DNA of 64,000 bases. Source: Herbiconiux flava. Its GTDB lineage: Bacteria; Actinomycetota; Actinomycetes; Actinomycetales; Microbacteriaceae. The notes below the pieces were generated by a model. That model saw only the letters and a program-made list of their open reading frames with translations, was not told the DNA's origin and ran no database searches. Numbering within the stretch: the stretch's first letter is position 1; the number at the start of each line of letters is the position of its first letter. Of the stretch, positions 51,704-58,900 are shown in pieces. The stretch lies in assembly GCF_013409865.1 (NCBI RefSeq), contig NZ_JACCBM010000001.1, positions 1,488,001-1,552,000 of the forward strand, written 5' to 3'. Made by a program: the position numbers and the translations under genes.

Positions 51704-52246
51704 GTGAGCGACACCACCCCTCCGGCCGCCGGAGAACCGCCCGTCCCGCCCGTCGCACCTCCCGTGCCGCCCGCCCCGCAGAACCCCCAGGCCCCGCAGG
51801 CACCTCAGCCGCCCGTCGGCGGCTACCAGTCGGCCCCGCCGCCGCCGCAGTCGCAGCCGCCCGTGCAGGGCTACGCCCAGAACCAGCCGCCCGCCTACGG
51901 CCAGGCGCCCCAGCAGGGCTACGGCCAGCAGACCCCGCCCCCCGGCTACCCGCCCCAGCAGCAGCAGCCGTACTACGGCTACCAGGCTCCGGCGACGCCG
52001 CCGATGAACACGCTCGCGATCATCACGATCATCCTGGCGTTCGTGTTCTCGATCGCCGGCATCGTCACCGGCCACATCGCCTTGAAGCAGATCGACCGCA
52101 CCGGCGAGCAGGGGCGGGGGCTCGCGAAGGCAGGCCTCATCCTGAGCTATGTGTTCACGGGTCTCGGCGTGCTGCTCGTGATCTTCTACATCGTGTTCGT
52201 GGTGCTCGCCATCGCGATCGCGGGCACCTCGGGCACCTACTACTAG
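51704..52246 (+). CDS. Proline/glutamine-rich DUF4190-like membrane protein
   Basis: A 180-residue paralog of the preceding gene. Residues 1-100 are a disordered Pro/Gln/Gly/Tyr-rich cytoplasmic tail (repeats such as GYGQQTPPPGYPPQQQ). The membrane part has two segments, NTLAIITIILAFVFSIAGIV and GLILSYVFTGLGVLLVIFYI, joined by the loop LKQIDRTGEQGRGLAKA, close to SQIKKTGEKGRGLALA in its neighbour. Such tails occur in actinobacterial envelope proteins, but the role is unknown. GTG start after GAAAGGG. Confidence 0.85.
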   Translation: MSDTTPPAAGEPPVPPVAPPVPPAPQNPQAPQAPQPPVGGYQSAPPPPQSQPPVQGYAQNQPPAYGQAPQQGYGQQTPPPGYPPQQQQPYYGYQAPATPPMNTLAIITIILAFVFSIAGIVTGHIALKQIDRTGEQGRGLAKAGLILSYVFTGLGVLLVIFYIVFVVLAIAIAGTSGTYY

Positions 52247-52247
52247 G

Positions 52248-52320
52248 CCGCTCGAGCCGCCGAACCGCTCGAGCCGCCGAACCGCTCGAGCCGCTCGAGC
52301 CGCCGAGCGAGGCGGCGAGC
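52248..52320. repeat. Tandem 17-bp repeat between convergent genes
   Basis: CCGCTCGAGCCGCCGAA occurs at 52248-52264 and 52265-52281, then a 9-base partial copy and a third near-copy (52291-52307). The array runs into a GCCGCC/GGCGGC hairpin (about 52299-52316). It fills the gap between convergent stops and may act as a two-way terminator. Confidence 0.75.
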
Positions 52321-52322
52321 CC

Positions 52323-53510
52323 TCAGCCCACCCGGTCGACGAGCAGCGCCTCGTGCGCGCCGTCGACCCGGGTGAGGATGAGGGTCGCCGACTCCGGGCC
52401 CTTCAGCGACAGCCGGGTGCGCAGCGCGGCCGGGTCGACGTCGACCCCGCGCTTCTTGATCTCGAGCGTGCCGATCCGCCGCTCGCGCAGCGCCCGCTTG
52501 AGCGCCGTCTCGCTCGCCGGCAGCCGCTCGCGCACGCGGAAGGCCGACGCGAAGGGCGTCTCGACCACCGAGTCGGCCGTGAGATACGCGATACCGGCCG
52601 AGAGCATGCCGGCATCGAGGCGTTCGGCCAGTGCCCCGATCAGCCGGGCGCGGATGATCGAGCCGTCGGGCTCGTAGACGAACTCCCCGAGCGGCCGCAC
52701 CTCCGCGTCCACGCTGTCGGCCGCAGCGGTCAGCTCGGCCGATCCGCCCTCGCGCACCACGAGCGCCGAGCGCCGCACTCCGGAACGGGCGAGCGCCCCG
52801 AACCAGAGCCCCATCTCGACGAGCTGCCCGTCGACCGAGACCCACTGCGCCTCGGCGGAGCCCGGGATCTGCTCGCGATCGAAGCCCGGTCCGAGCTTGA
52901 CGCCCACGGGCATCCGCTCGCCCAGCCCGAACGCGAAGCCGACCGAGGGGGAGTAGTCGTCGGGCCGGGTGAGCCGCGAGGTCTCGCCGGTGCCCGCAGT
53001 GCGCCGGGCGGGGTCGAGGTAGACCGCGTCGACGCCCTCGAGCGAGACGCTCTCCGCGTCGGCGTGCACCACCTCGACGTCGGGGAAGGCGGCGAGGTTG
53101 TAGGCGGCCAGCGCGGCGGTGACCTCGTCGCGTTCGACGGCCAGCACGGGGATGCCGAGGGCGGCGATGGCCAGCGCATCCGCCCCCAGGCCGCAGCCGA
53201 GGTCGGCCACCCGCCGCACGCCGGCGTCGCGGAAGCGGCCCGCGTGCAGGGCGGCGACCTTGAGCCGGGTGGCCTGCTCGAGGCCGGCCTGGGTGTAGAG
53301 CAGCCGGTCGGCGAAGCCGCCGAACTTCGCCCTGGCCTTCTGCCGCAGGCGCGACTGGGTGAGCGCGGCGGCCACGAGCTCGGGGGAGTGGCCCGCCTTC
53401 CGCAGGGCGGCGACCTGCTGCACCGCGCCCTTCGCGGAGTACTCGGGAAGGGAGTCGACGAGCCGGAGCCCCTCCGTGGTCAGCAGCAGCGACAGCTCGG
53501 CGGAGTCCAT
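52323..53510 (-). CDS. Class I SAM-dependent methyltransferase with THUMP-like domain
   Basis: A 395-residue protein. An N-terminal helical part is followed by the SAM-binding motif RVADLGCGLGADALAIAAL (about 105-125), the acidic strand AVERDEVT, and DAVYLDPARRT as motif IV. The C-terminal part, from about residue 300, looks like the THUMP-like domain found in actinobacterial methyltransferases (GTLEIKKRGVDVDPAALR). An RNA substrate is likely from the domain type, but unproven. The start ATG 53510 lies 6 bases after a minus-strand TAGCGT. Confidence 0.87.
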   Translation of the reverse strand: MDSAELSLLLTTEGLRLVDSLPEYSAKGAVQQVAALRKAGHSPELVAAALTQSRLRQKARAKFGGFADRLLYTQAGLEQATRLKVAALHAGRFRDAGVRRVADLGCGLGADALAIAALGIPVLAVERDEVTAALAAYNLAAFPDVEVVHADAESVSLEGVDAVYLDPARRTAGTGETSRLTRPDDYSPSVGFAFGLGERMPVGVKLGPGFDREQIPGSAEAQWVSVDGQLVEMGLWFGALARSGVRRSALVVREGGSAELTAAADSVDAEVRPLGEFVYEPDGSIIRARLIGALAERLDAGMLSAGIAYLTADSVVETPFASAFRVRERLPASETALKRALRERRIGTLEIKKRGVDVDPAALRTRLSLKGPESATLILTRVDGAHEALLVDRVG

Positions 53511-53516
53511 CCGGCC

Positions 53517-53522
53517 ACGCTA
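53517..53522 (-). promoter_or_regulatory. -10 hexamer of a leaderless promoter
   Basis: On the minus strand TAGCGT is followed by 6 bases and the ATG at 53510. No Shine-Dalgarno is seen. Confidence 0.6.
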
Positions 53523-53540
53523 CCAAGCGTGGGCCGATTG

Positions 53541-53567
53541 TTGGCACTCGCGTTGCGGGAGTGCCAA
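53541..53567 (+). promoter_or_regulatory. CIRCE operator 1 (HrcA site)
   Basis: TTGGCACTC-N9-GAGTGCCAA is a perfect 9-9-9 inverted repeat, the CIRCE type bound by the heat-shock repressor HrcA. It overlaps the -35 region of the groES promoter. Confidence 0.9.
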
Positions 53568-53582
53568 TGAAGCCTCTAAACT
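53553..53582 (+). promoter_or_regulatory. groES promoter (TTGCGG-18-TAAACT)
   Basis: TTGCGG (53553-53558) and TAAACT (53577-53582) are 18 bp apart and lie between and across the two CIRCE elements, so HrcA binding should block polymerase. Confidence 0.7.
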
Positions 53583-53586
53583 CGAT

Positions 53587-53613
53587 TTAGCACTCTCGGA
53601 GTGAGGGTGCTAA
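53587..53613 (+). promoter_or_regulatory. CIRCE operator 2 (HrcA site)
   Basis: TTAGCACTC-N9-GGGTGCTAA matches the CIRCE consensus with one mismatch in the right arm. It covers the expected transcription start, 38 bases before groES. Confidence 0.92.
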
Positions 53614-53650
53614 CCAGACGTTTTTGTAACTGAGAAAGAAGAGGTCAACC

Positions 53651-53947
53651 GTGTCGGTCTCCATCAAGCCGCTCGAGGATCGCATCGTCATCAAGCAGGT
53701 CGAAGCTGAGCAGACCACTGCTTCCGGTCTCGTCATCCCTGACACCGCCAAGGAGAAGCCCCAGGAGGGCGAAGTCGTCGCCGTCGGCCCCGGCCGCATC
53801 GACGACAACGGCAACCGCATCCCGCTCGACGTCGCCGTCGGCGACAAGGTCATCTACTCCAAGTACGGCGGAACCGAGGTGAAGTACGGCGGAGAAGACC
53901 TGCTCGTGCTCTCGGCCCGCGACGTGCTCGCGGTCGTCGTCCGCTGA
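53651..53947 (+). CDS. groES: Co-chaperonin GroES
   Basis: A 98-residue GroES, the heptameric lid of the GroEL folding chamber. It has [19 protein letters not shown], the mobile loop region [18 protein letters not shown], and [17 protein letters not shown]. The GTG start follows AGAAAGAAGAGG. groEL does not follow; a terminator does, so groES is monocistronic here. Heat-shock control by HrcA is indicated by the two CIRCE sites. Confidence 0.98.
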   Translation: MSVSIKPLEDRIVIKQVEAEQTTASGLVIPDTAKEKPQEGEVVAVGPGRIDDNGNRIPLDVAVGDKVIYSKYGGTEVKYGGEDLLVLSARDVLAVVVR

Positions 53948-53962
53948 CGCATCCTTCTTCAC

Positions 53963-53999
53963 GCAGAACCCCGGGTGGCCTGGCCATCCGGGGTTCTGC
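53963..53999 (+). terminator. groES terminator
   Basis: Near-perfect 18-base arms (53963-53980 and 53982-53999, one G-T pair) make a long hairpin 15 bases after the stop; the tip CCTGG would be unpaired. It confirms that groES is transcribed alone. Confidence 0.85.
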
Positions 54000-54043
54000 C
54001 GTTCCCGGGCCCGCAGCCGCCTCTGCGGGTCGCGGCGCAGGGG

Positions 54044-54049
54044 TAGGCT
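54044..54049 (+). promoter_or_regulatory. -10 hexamer of a leaderless promoter for rarD
   Basis: TAGGCT is followed by 6 bases and GTG 54056. No ribosome binding site is visible. Confidence 0.6.
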
Positions 54050-54055
54050 GACGCG

Positions 54056-54961
54056 GTGCCCGACCGTTCCGCCCCCGCGCTCACCTTCCGCGCCGGTCTG
54101 CTCTACGCCGTCGGGGCCTACGTGCTGTGGGGCGTCCTCCCCCTCTACTTCCTCCTCATGCAGCCGGCCGGCGCGTTCGAGATCGTCGCCTGGCGCATCC
54201 TGTTCTCGCTGGTGTTCTGCGCACTGCTGCTCACGGTCACGCGCGGCTGGCGGCCCTTCCTGGCTATCGCCCGGCAGCCCCGGCTGCTGTTCCTGATGGC
54301 GCTGGCGGGCCTCCTGATCTACATCAACTGGCAGACCTACATCCTCGGCACGCTCTCGGGTCAGGTCGTCGAGACCTCCCTCGGCTACTTCATCAATCCG
54401 ATCGTCACCGTGCTGCTCAGCGTGCTCGTGCTGCGCGAGAAGCTCAGGATGCTCCAGTGGGCCGCCATCGGGATCAGCCTCGTCGCCGTGCTCGTGCTGG
54501 CCGTCGGGCACGGCACGGTGCCGTGGCTCGCCCTCGTGCTGGCGGCCTCCTTCGGCACCTACGGTCTGGTCAAGAAGCACGTCGGCCCCCGGGTGGACGC
54601 GGTCAGCGGACTGTCCCTCGAGACCGCCTGGCTCGCCCCGCTCGCGACCGTGCAGCTGATCGTCGTCTCGATGCTGCCGGGCGGCCTGGTGTTCGGCACC
54701 GTCAGTCCGGTGCACACGGGCCTGATGCTGCTCTCGGGCGTCGCCACCGCCGTGCCGTTGCTGATGTTCGCCTCGGCGACGCGGCGACTGCCGCTGGCCT
54801 ACGTGGGCTTCATCCAGTTCGTGGCGCCCATCCTGCAGTTCGCCATCGGGGTCTTCGTGCTGCACGAGCCCATGCCGCCGGAGCGCTGGGCGGGCTTCGC
54901 CGTCGTCTGGGTCGCCGTGCTGGTGCTGATCGTCGACATGGCCCGGGCCGCGCGGCGCTGA
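54056..54961 (+). CDS. rarD: RarD-like EamA family transporter
   Basis: A 301-residue inner-membrane protein of the drug/metabolite transporter superfamily with about ten hydrophobic segments. GLLYAVGAYVLWGVLPLYF and the first EamA unit (NWQTYILGTLSGQVVETSLG, YFINPIVTVLLSVLVLREKL) match RarD. E. coli RarD is listed as chloramphenicol-sensitivity protein, but the substrate is not established. GTG start, as fixed by the hexamer upstream. Confidence 0.9.
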   Translation: MPDRSAPALTFRAGLLYAVGAYVLWGVLPLYFLLMQPAGAFEIVAWRILFSLVFCALLLTVTRGWRPFLAIARQPRLLFLMALAGLLIYINWQTYILGTLSGQVVETSLGYFINPIVTVLLSVLVLREKLRMLQWAAIGISLVAVLVLAVGHGTVPWLALVLAASFGTYGLVKKHVGPRVDAVSGLSLETAWLAPLATVQLIVVSMLPGGLVFGTVSPVHTGLMLLSGVATAVPLLMFASATRRLPLAYVGFIQFVAPILQFAIGVFVLHEPMPPERWAGFAVVWVAVLVLIVDMARAARR

Positions 54962-54999
54962 GAGCGCTCCCCAGGTCACCGCGAGATAACGATTGTCCT

Positions 55000-55019
55000 G
55001 TGTTACACGCCTGTAACAC
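55000..55019. promoter_or_regulatory. Inverted repeat operator before the liv substrate-binding gene
   Basis: GTGTTACA-CGCC-TGTAACAC is a perfect 8-4-8 palindrome, extendable to CC...GG on the outside. It contains GTTAC-N6-GTAAC and overlaps the probable -35 box, so it should be a repressor or activator site. Confidence 0.65.
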
Positions 55020-55030
55020 GGGCGTATTGT
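55002..55030 (+). promoter_or_regulatory. Probable promoter of the substrate-binding protein gene
   Basis: GTTACA (55002-55007) and TATTGT (55025-55030), 17 bp apart, with the -35 box inside the inverted repeat. The leader would be about 80 bases. Confidence 0.5.
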
Positions 55031-55116
55031 CCCGGTGCCGATCACCGCATAGCGTGATGGAACGGCCGATTCTTCGAGTCTGCCGAGAAACTGCACACAT
55101 TCACATAAGGAGCACC

Positions 55117-56475
55117 ATGAGCGTATTTGCGAAGGCCACGGCCTCGCGCTCGAAGCCCCTCTCGATCGTTGCCGGCGTAGCCGCGTTCAGCGCCACGGCC
55201 CTGCTGCTGGCCTCGTGCGCGTCGACGCCCGCGAGCGACGGCGGAGAGACCACCGCGGCGGCAGCACTCTGCGGCCCCGACGCTGCGACCGCAGCGGCCG
55301 ACATCACGCCCGTCGCACCCGAGACGGCGCAGACCCGCGAGACCAAGCTCAAGCTCGGCTCGATCCTGCCGACCACGGGCTCGCTGGCCTACCTCGGCCC
55401 GCCCGAGATCGCCGGTGTCGACCTCGCCATCGACGAGATCAACGCGTCCGCGTCGGGCATCCTGGGCGGCAACGCCGAGGTCATCCACCGCGACTCGGGT
55501 GACACCACCACCGACATCGCGACCCAGTCGGCCACCGACCTGCTCAGCCAGGGCGTCGCCGGCATCGTCGGCGCCGCGTCGTCGGGTGTCTCGTTCACCT
55601 TCATCGACCAGGTGACCGGTGCGCAGGTCGTCCAGGTGTCGCCGGCGAACACCTCGCCCGACTTCTCGACCTACGCCGACGGCGGGTACTACTTCCGCAC
55701 CGCACCGTCCGACGTTCTGCAGGGCCGCGTGCTCGGCAACCTGATCGTCAACGACGGCGCGACCAACGTCGGCATCATCTACCTGAACGACGCCTACGGC
55801 TCGGGCCTGGAGGAGAACGTCTCCAAGGCCGTCGAGGCCGCCGGTGGCACCGTCGTCGCCTCCGAGGCGTTCAACGAGGGTGACAGCCAGTTCAGCGCTC
55901 AGATCGACGCCGTCGTGGCCGAAGACCCCGACGCCATCGCGCTGATCGCCTTCGACCAGACCAAGGTCATCATCCCCGAGCTCGTCGGAACCAAGGGCTT
56001 CGACGGCAGCAAGGTCTACTTCGTCGACGGCAACCTCGCCGACTACTCGGCCGACTTCGAAGAGGGCGTGCTGAACTGCGCGAAGGGCACCCTGCCCGGC
56101 GTGCTGGCCGACGACGCCTTCAAGGCGAAGCTGCTCGGTGTGAACCCCGACCTGAAGGACTTCAGCTACGGCGCAGAGTCCTACGACGCGGTCAACCTGA
56201 TGGCCCTCGCGGCCGTCGCGGGCGGCTCCGCCACCGGTCCGGTCATCCAGGCGAACATGCAGGCGGTCTCCGAGGGCGGCACGAAGTGCACCAGCTTCTC
56301 CGAGTGCGCCGACCTGCTCGCTGCGGGCACCGACGTCGACTACGACGGCGTCTCCGGGCCCATCACCTTCGATGAGAACGGCGACCCGACCGAGGCGTAC
56401 ATCGGCATCTACCAGTACGGCAAGGACAGCACCTACTCGCCGCTGAACGTCGAGTTCGGCTCGCTGGCAGGCTAG
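55117..56475 (+). CDS. Branched-chain amino-acid ABC transporter substrate-binding lipoprotein
   Basis: A 452-residue lipoprotein. The signal peptide ends in the lipobox LLASC with Cys34 as the lipidated residue. The mature part is a type I periplasmic-binding fold of the LivJ family: LKLGSILPTTGSLAYLGPPE, VDLAIDEINAS, and GIIYLNDAYGSGLEENV. It captures amino acids (or related compounds) at the membrane for the livHMGF system. ATG 55117 follows AAGGAGCACC. It is transcribed on its own towards the liv cassette and ends in a terminator. Confidence 0.95.
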   Translation: MSVFAKATASRSKPLSIVAGVAAFSATALLLASCASTPASDGGETTAAAALCGPDAATAAADITPVAPETAQTRETKLKLGSILPTTGSLAYLGPPEIAGVDLAIDEINASASGILGGNAEVIHRDSGDTTTDIATQSATDLLSQGVAGIVGAASSGVSFTFIDQVTGAQVVQVSPANTSPDFSTYADGGYYFRTAPSDVLQGRVLGNLIVNDGATNVGIIYLNDAYGSGLEENVSKAVEAAGGTVVASEAFNEGDSQFSAQIDAVVAEDPDAIALIAFDQTKVIIPELVGTKGFDGSKVYFVDGNLADYSADFEEGVLNCAKGTLPGVLADDAFKAKLLGVNPDLKDFSYGAESYDAVNLMALAAVAGGSATGPVIQANMQAVSEGGTKCTSFSECADLLAAGTDVDYDGVSGPITFDENGDPTEAYIGIYQYGKDSTYSPLNVEFGSLAG

Positions 56476-56488
56476 TCACACCAGACGG

Positions 56489-56521
56489 AAGGCCCGGCTC
56501 CCCTCAGGGGGCCGGGCCTTT
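56489..56521 (+). terminator. Terminator of the substrate-binding protein gene
   Basis: A 10-bp outer stem AAGGCCCGGC/GCCGGGCCTT with an inner C4/G4 pairing, 13 bases after the stop, ending in TTT. Confidence 0.9.
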
Positions 56522-56564
56522 CGGCGTTCCGGGGCGCCTGGTCTCGCTGCCGGGCGGGGCGCGG

Positions 56565-57035
56565 TCAGCCGGCCAGCTGGGCCCTGAGCGTCTGCACGAG
56601 CTCCCAGGTGCCGGGATCGGCGAAGTCGAGCGGCTCGAGGGTGTGCGCGACGACCGTGTCGCCACTGCGCTCGACATGCGTGGTCGGGAGCGCACAGGGC
56701 GGTGCCTGCCGGACCCACGAGTGCACAGCTCCCGGTGCGGGCAGCGGCCCGAGGATGAGATACCCCGTCGTCACCTCGCAGCACCGCCGCCCCGGCTGCG
56801 TGCGCAGCACGAAGTTGCCCACCTCGAAGCGCCCGCCGCCCCAGGAGCCGCGGAAGCGCCGCAGCGTGCGCTGTTCGTGGCCGAGCTGGAACAGGGCGCC
56901 CTGGGCCGGCGCTCCGGGCGCGCTCCGGTCGTAGACGAGCCCGTTCACGGCCGCGAAGGAGCGGAGGCGAGTCTCGCGGCGACCACGGGCCATCAGGGGC
57001 GCGACGACGAGCGGGGGAACGAGAAGGGTGGGCAC
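56565..57035 (-). CDS. Hypothetical protein with an N-terminal hydrophobic segment
   Basis: A 156-residue protein of unknown function. An N-terminal hydrophobic stretch (LLVPPLVVAPLM) is followed by basic residues and a globular part (FAAVNGLVYDRS, GRFEVGNFVLRT, CCEVTTGYLIL), which recalls small actinobacterial membrane-anchored proteins. GTG 57035 is supported by TAGTCT 6 bases upstream on the minus strand. It lies between the liv terminator and livF, and is transcribed in the direction of the liv cassette but from its own promoter. Confidence 0.7.
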   Translation of the reverse strand: MPTLLVPPLVVAPLMARGRRETRLRSFAAVNGLVYDRSAPGAPAQGALFQLGHEQRTLRRFRGSWGGGRFEVGNFVLRTQPGRRCCEVTTGYLILGPLPAPGAVHSWVRQAPPCALPTTHVERSGDTVVAHTLEPLDFADPGTWELVQTLRAQLAG

Positions 57036-57041
57036 CGACCG

Positions 57042-57047
57042 AGACTA
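57042..57047 (-). promoter_or_regulatory. -10 hexamer of a leaderless promoter
   Basis: On the minus strand TAGTCT is followed by 6 bases and GTG 57035, with no ribosome binding site. Confidence 0.55.
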
Positions 57048-57104
57048 CGTCCGGGTCGGTGCCCACCCTCGTGAGCAGTTATTGCCTAATCGTGTGGGTC
57101 AGCG

Positions 57105-57929
57105 TCAGTGGCCCTGGTCGGCCGCCAGCGTGCCGAGGTAGAGCTCGATGACCTTCGGGTCCTTCATCAGCTCGCGGCCGGTGCCGGTGTACGCGTCCTT
57201 GCCCTGGTCGAGCACGTAGGCGCGGTCGCAGATCTGCAGGCAGCGGCGGGCGTTCTGCTCGACCATGATCACCGAGACGCCGGCGCGGTTGATCTGGTGC
57301 ACCCGCATGAAGGTCTCGTCCTGACGCACGGGGGACAGGCCCGCCGAGGGCTCGTCGAGCAGCAGCACCGACGGCTCCATCATCAGCGCACGGCCCATGG
57401 CCACCATCTGCCGCTCACCGCCCGAGAGCGAGCCCGCGCGCTGCTTGCGGCGCTTGCCGAGCTCCGGGAACAGCGTCGTGACGAAGTCGAAGCGCTCCGA
57501 GAAGATCGAGGGCTTCTGGAACAGGCCCATCTCGAGGTTCTCCTCGATCGTCAGGCTCGGGAACACGTTGTTGTTCTGCGGCACCATGCCGACGCCCTTG
57601 GAGACGAGCTTGTTGGCCTTGAGGCCCGTGATGTCCTCGCCCTTCAGCACCACGCGACCGCCGCGGATCTTGATCTGACCGAAGATCGCCTTCAGCACGG
57701 TCGACTTGCCGGCGCCGTTCGGGCCGATGATGCCGATCAGTTCTCCCGGGAACGCCTCGATCGTGCATCCGTTCAGGATGTTCACGCCGGGCAGGTAGCC
57801 GCCCACGAGGTCTTCGGTTCGCAGCACGGCCTCGCCACGGTCGGTCGGGGCGAGGGTGTGGGTCGTCGACGATTCCGCCGACAGGGTGCTCTCGGAGTCG
57901 TTGTGCTCGTTGGGGCCTAAGTCGCTCAT
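57105..57929 (-). CDS. livF: Branched-chain amino-acid ABC transporter ATP-binding protein LivF
   Basis: A 274-residue ATPase. After about 33 extra N-terminal residues come Walker A GIIGPNGAGKSTVLKAIFG, the signature SLSGGERQMVAMGRALM and Walker B VLLLDEPSAGLSP. The C-terminus (ELMKDPKVIELYLG) is LivF-like. Last gene of the liv cassette; its ATG overlaps the livG stop by 4 bases. It forms a heterodimer with LivG under the LivHM pore. Confidence 0.95.
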   Translation of the reverse strand: MSDLGPNEHNDSESTLSAESSTTHTLAPTDRGEAVLRTEDLVGGYLPGVNILNGCTIEAFPGELIGIIGPNGAGKSTVLKAIFGQIKIRGGRVVLKGEDITGLKANKLVSKGVGMVPQNNNVFPSLTIEENLEMGLFQKPSIFSERFDFVTTLFPELGKRRKQRAGSLSGGERQMVAMGRALMMEPSVLLLDEPSAGLSPVRQDETFMRVHQINRAGVSVIMVEQNARRCLQICDRAYVLDQGKDAYTGTGRELMKDPKVIELYLGTLAADQGH

Positions 57930-58900
57930 GCCTTGTCCTTCTCGCCGTAGCCGGTCGTCTCGGCCTCAGGATGCGCCTCGTGCGCCTTGCGCTCCGCCTC
58001 CAGCACCGGGTTGGGGCCGTCCTCCATGAGGTCGCCGAGGTCGGTGTCGTGGTGGGCGCCGAGGTAGGCGTCGATCACGGCCGGGTCCTTCATGACGGTC
58101 TCGGGCGGGCCCTCGGCCACGACGCGGCCCTCGGCCATCACGACCACCCAGTCCGAGATGTGCATGACCATGTGCATGTCGTGCTCGACGAACAGCACCG
58201 AGGTGCCGTCCTCCTTGAGGTTCTTGATGTGGCCGAGCAGCGACTGCGTCAGCGCCGGGTTGACACCGGCCATCGGCTCGTCGAGCATGATCAGCTGGGG
58301 CTTTGACATCAGCGCACGCGCCATCTCGAGCAGCTTGCGCTGACCGCCCGACAGGGAGGCCGCGTAGTCCTCGCGCTTCGCGTCGAGCTTGAAGCGGGCG
58401 AGGAGGTCGTCGGCACGCGCCGTGTTCTCCTCCTCCTGCTTCTTCCAGATCGGGCGGATGAGCGAGGCGAACAGCTTCTCGCCCTTCTGGCCGGTGGCGC
58501 CGAGCAGCATGTTCTGCAGCACGCTCAGCCGACCGAGCGACTTCGTCAGCTGGAAGGTGCGCACCATGCCGGAGCGCGCCACCTTGAAGGCCGGAACGCC
58601 CGCGAGCGACTTGCCGTCGAACTCCCACGTGCCCGTGTTCGGCTTGTCGAAGCCGGTCAGCAGGTTGAACATGGTCGTCTTGCCGGCACCGTTCGGGCCG
58701 ATCAGGGCGGTGATCTTGCCGCGCGGGATCTCGAGGTGATCGACGTCGACCGCCTTGAGGCCGCCGAACTGCCGCGTCACGCTGTCGGCGATGACGATGG
58801 GGTCGACCTTCGCGCATCCGGGACCCACCTCGCCCTTGACGAGCGGGTGCGTGGTCGGGATGCCGGAGACCGGCGCGGTGGAGGCGGGGAGATTAGACAC
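57926..58900 (-). CDS. livG: Branched-chain amino-acid ABC transporter ATP-binding protein LivG
   Basis: A 324-residue ATPase with Walker A LIGPNGAGKTTMFNLLTGF, the signature SLSGGQRKLLEMARALM and Walker B LIMLDEPMAGVNP. GMVRTFQLTKSLGRLSVLQN is typical of LivG. There are about 35 extra N-terminal and 40 charged C-terminal residues. The GTG start lies 8 bases inside the livM 3' end. Confidence 0.95.
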   Translation of the reverse strand: MSNLPASTAPVSGIPTTHPLVKGEVGPGCAKVDPIVIADSVTRQFGGLKAVDVDHLEIPRGKITALIGPNGAGKTTMFNLLTGFDKPNTGTWEFDGKSLAGVPAFKVARSGMVRTFQLTKSLGRLSVLQNMLLGATGQKGEKLFASLIRPIWKKQEEENTARADDLLARFKLDAKREDYAASLSGGQRKLLEMARALMSKPQLIMLDEPMAGVNPALTQSLLGHIKNLKEDGTSVLFVEHDMHMVMHISDWVVVMAEGRVVAEGPPETVMKDPAVIDAYLGAHHDTDLGDLMEDGPNPVLEAERKAHEAHPEAETTGYGEKDKA

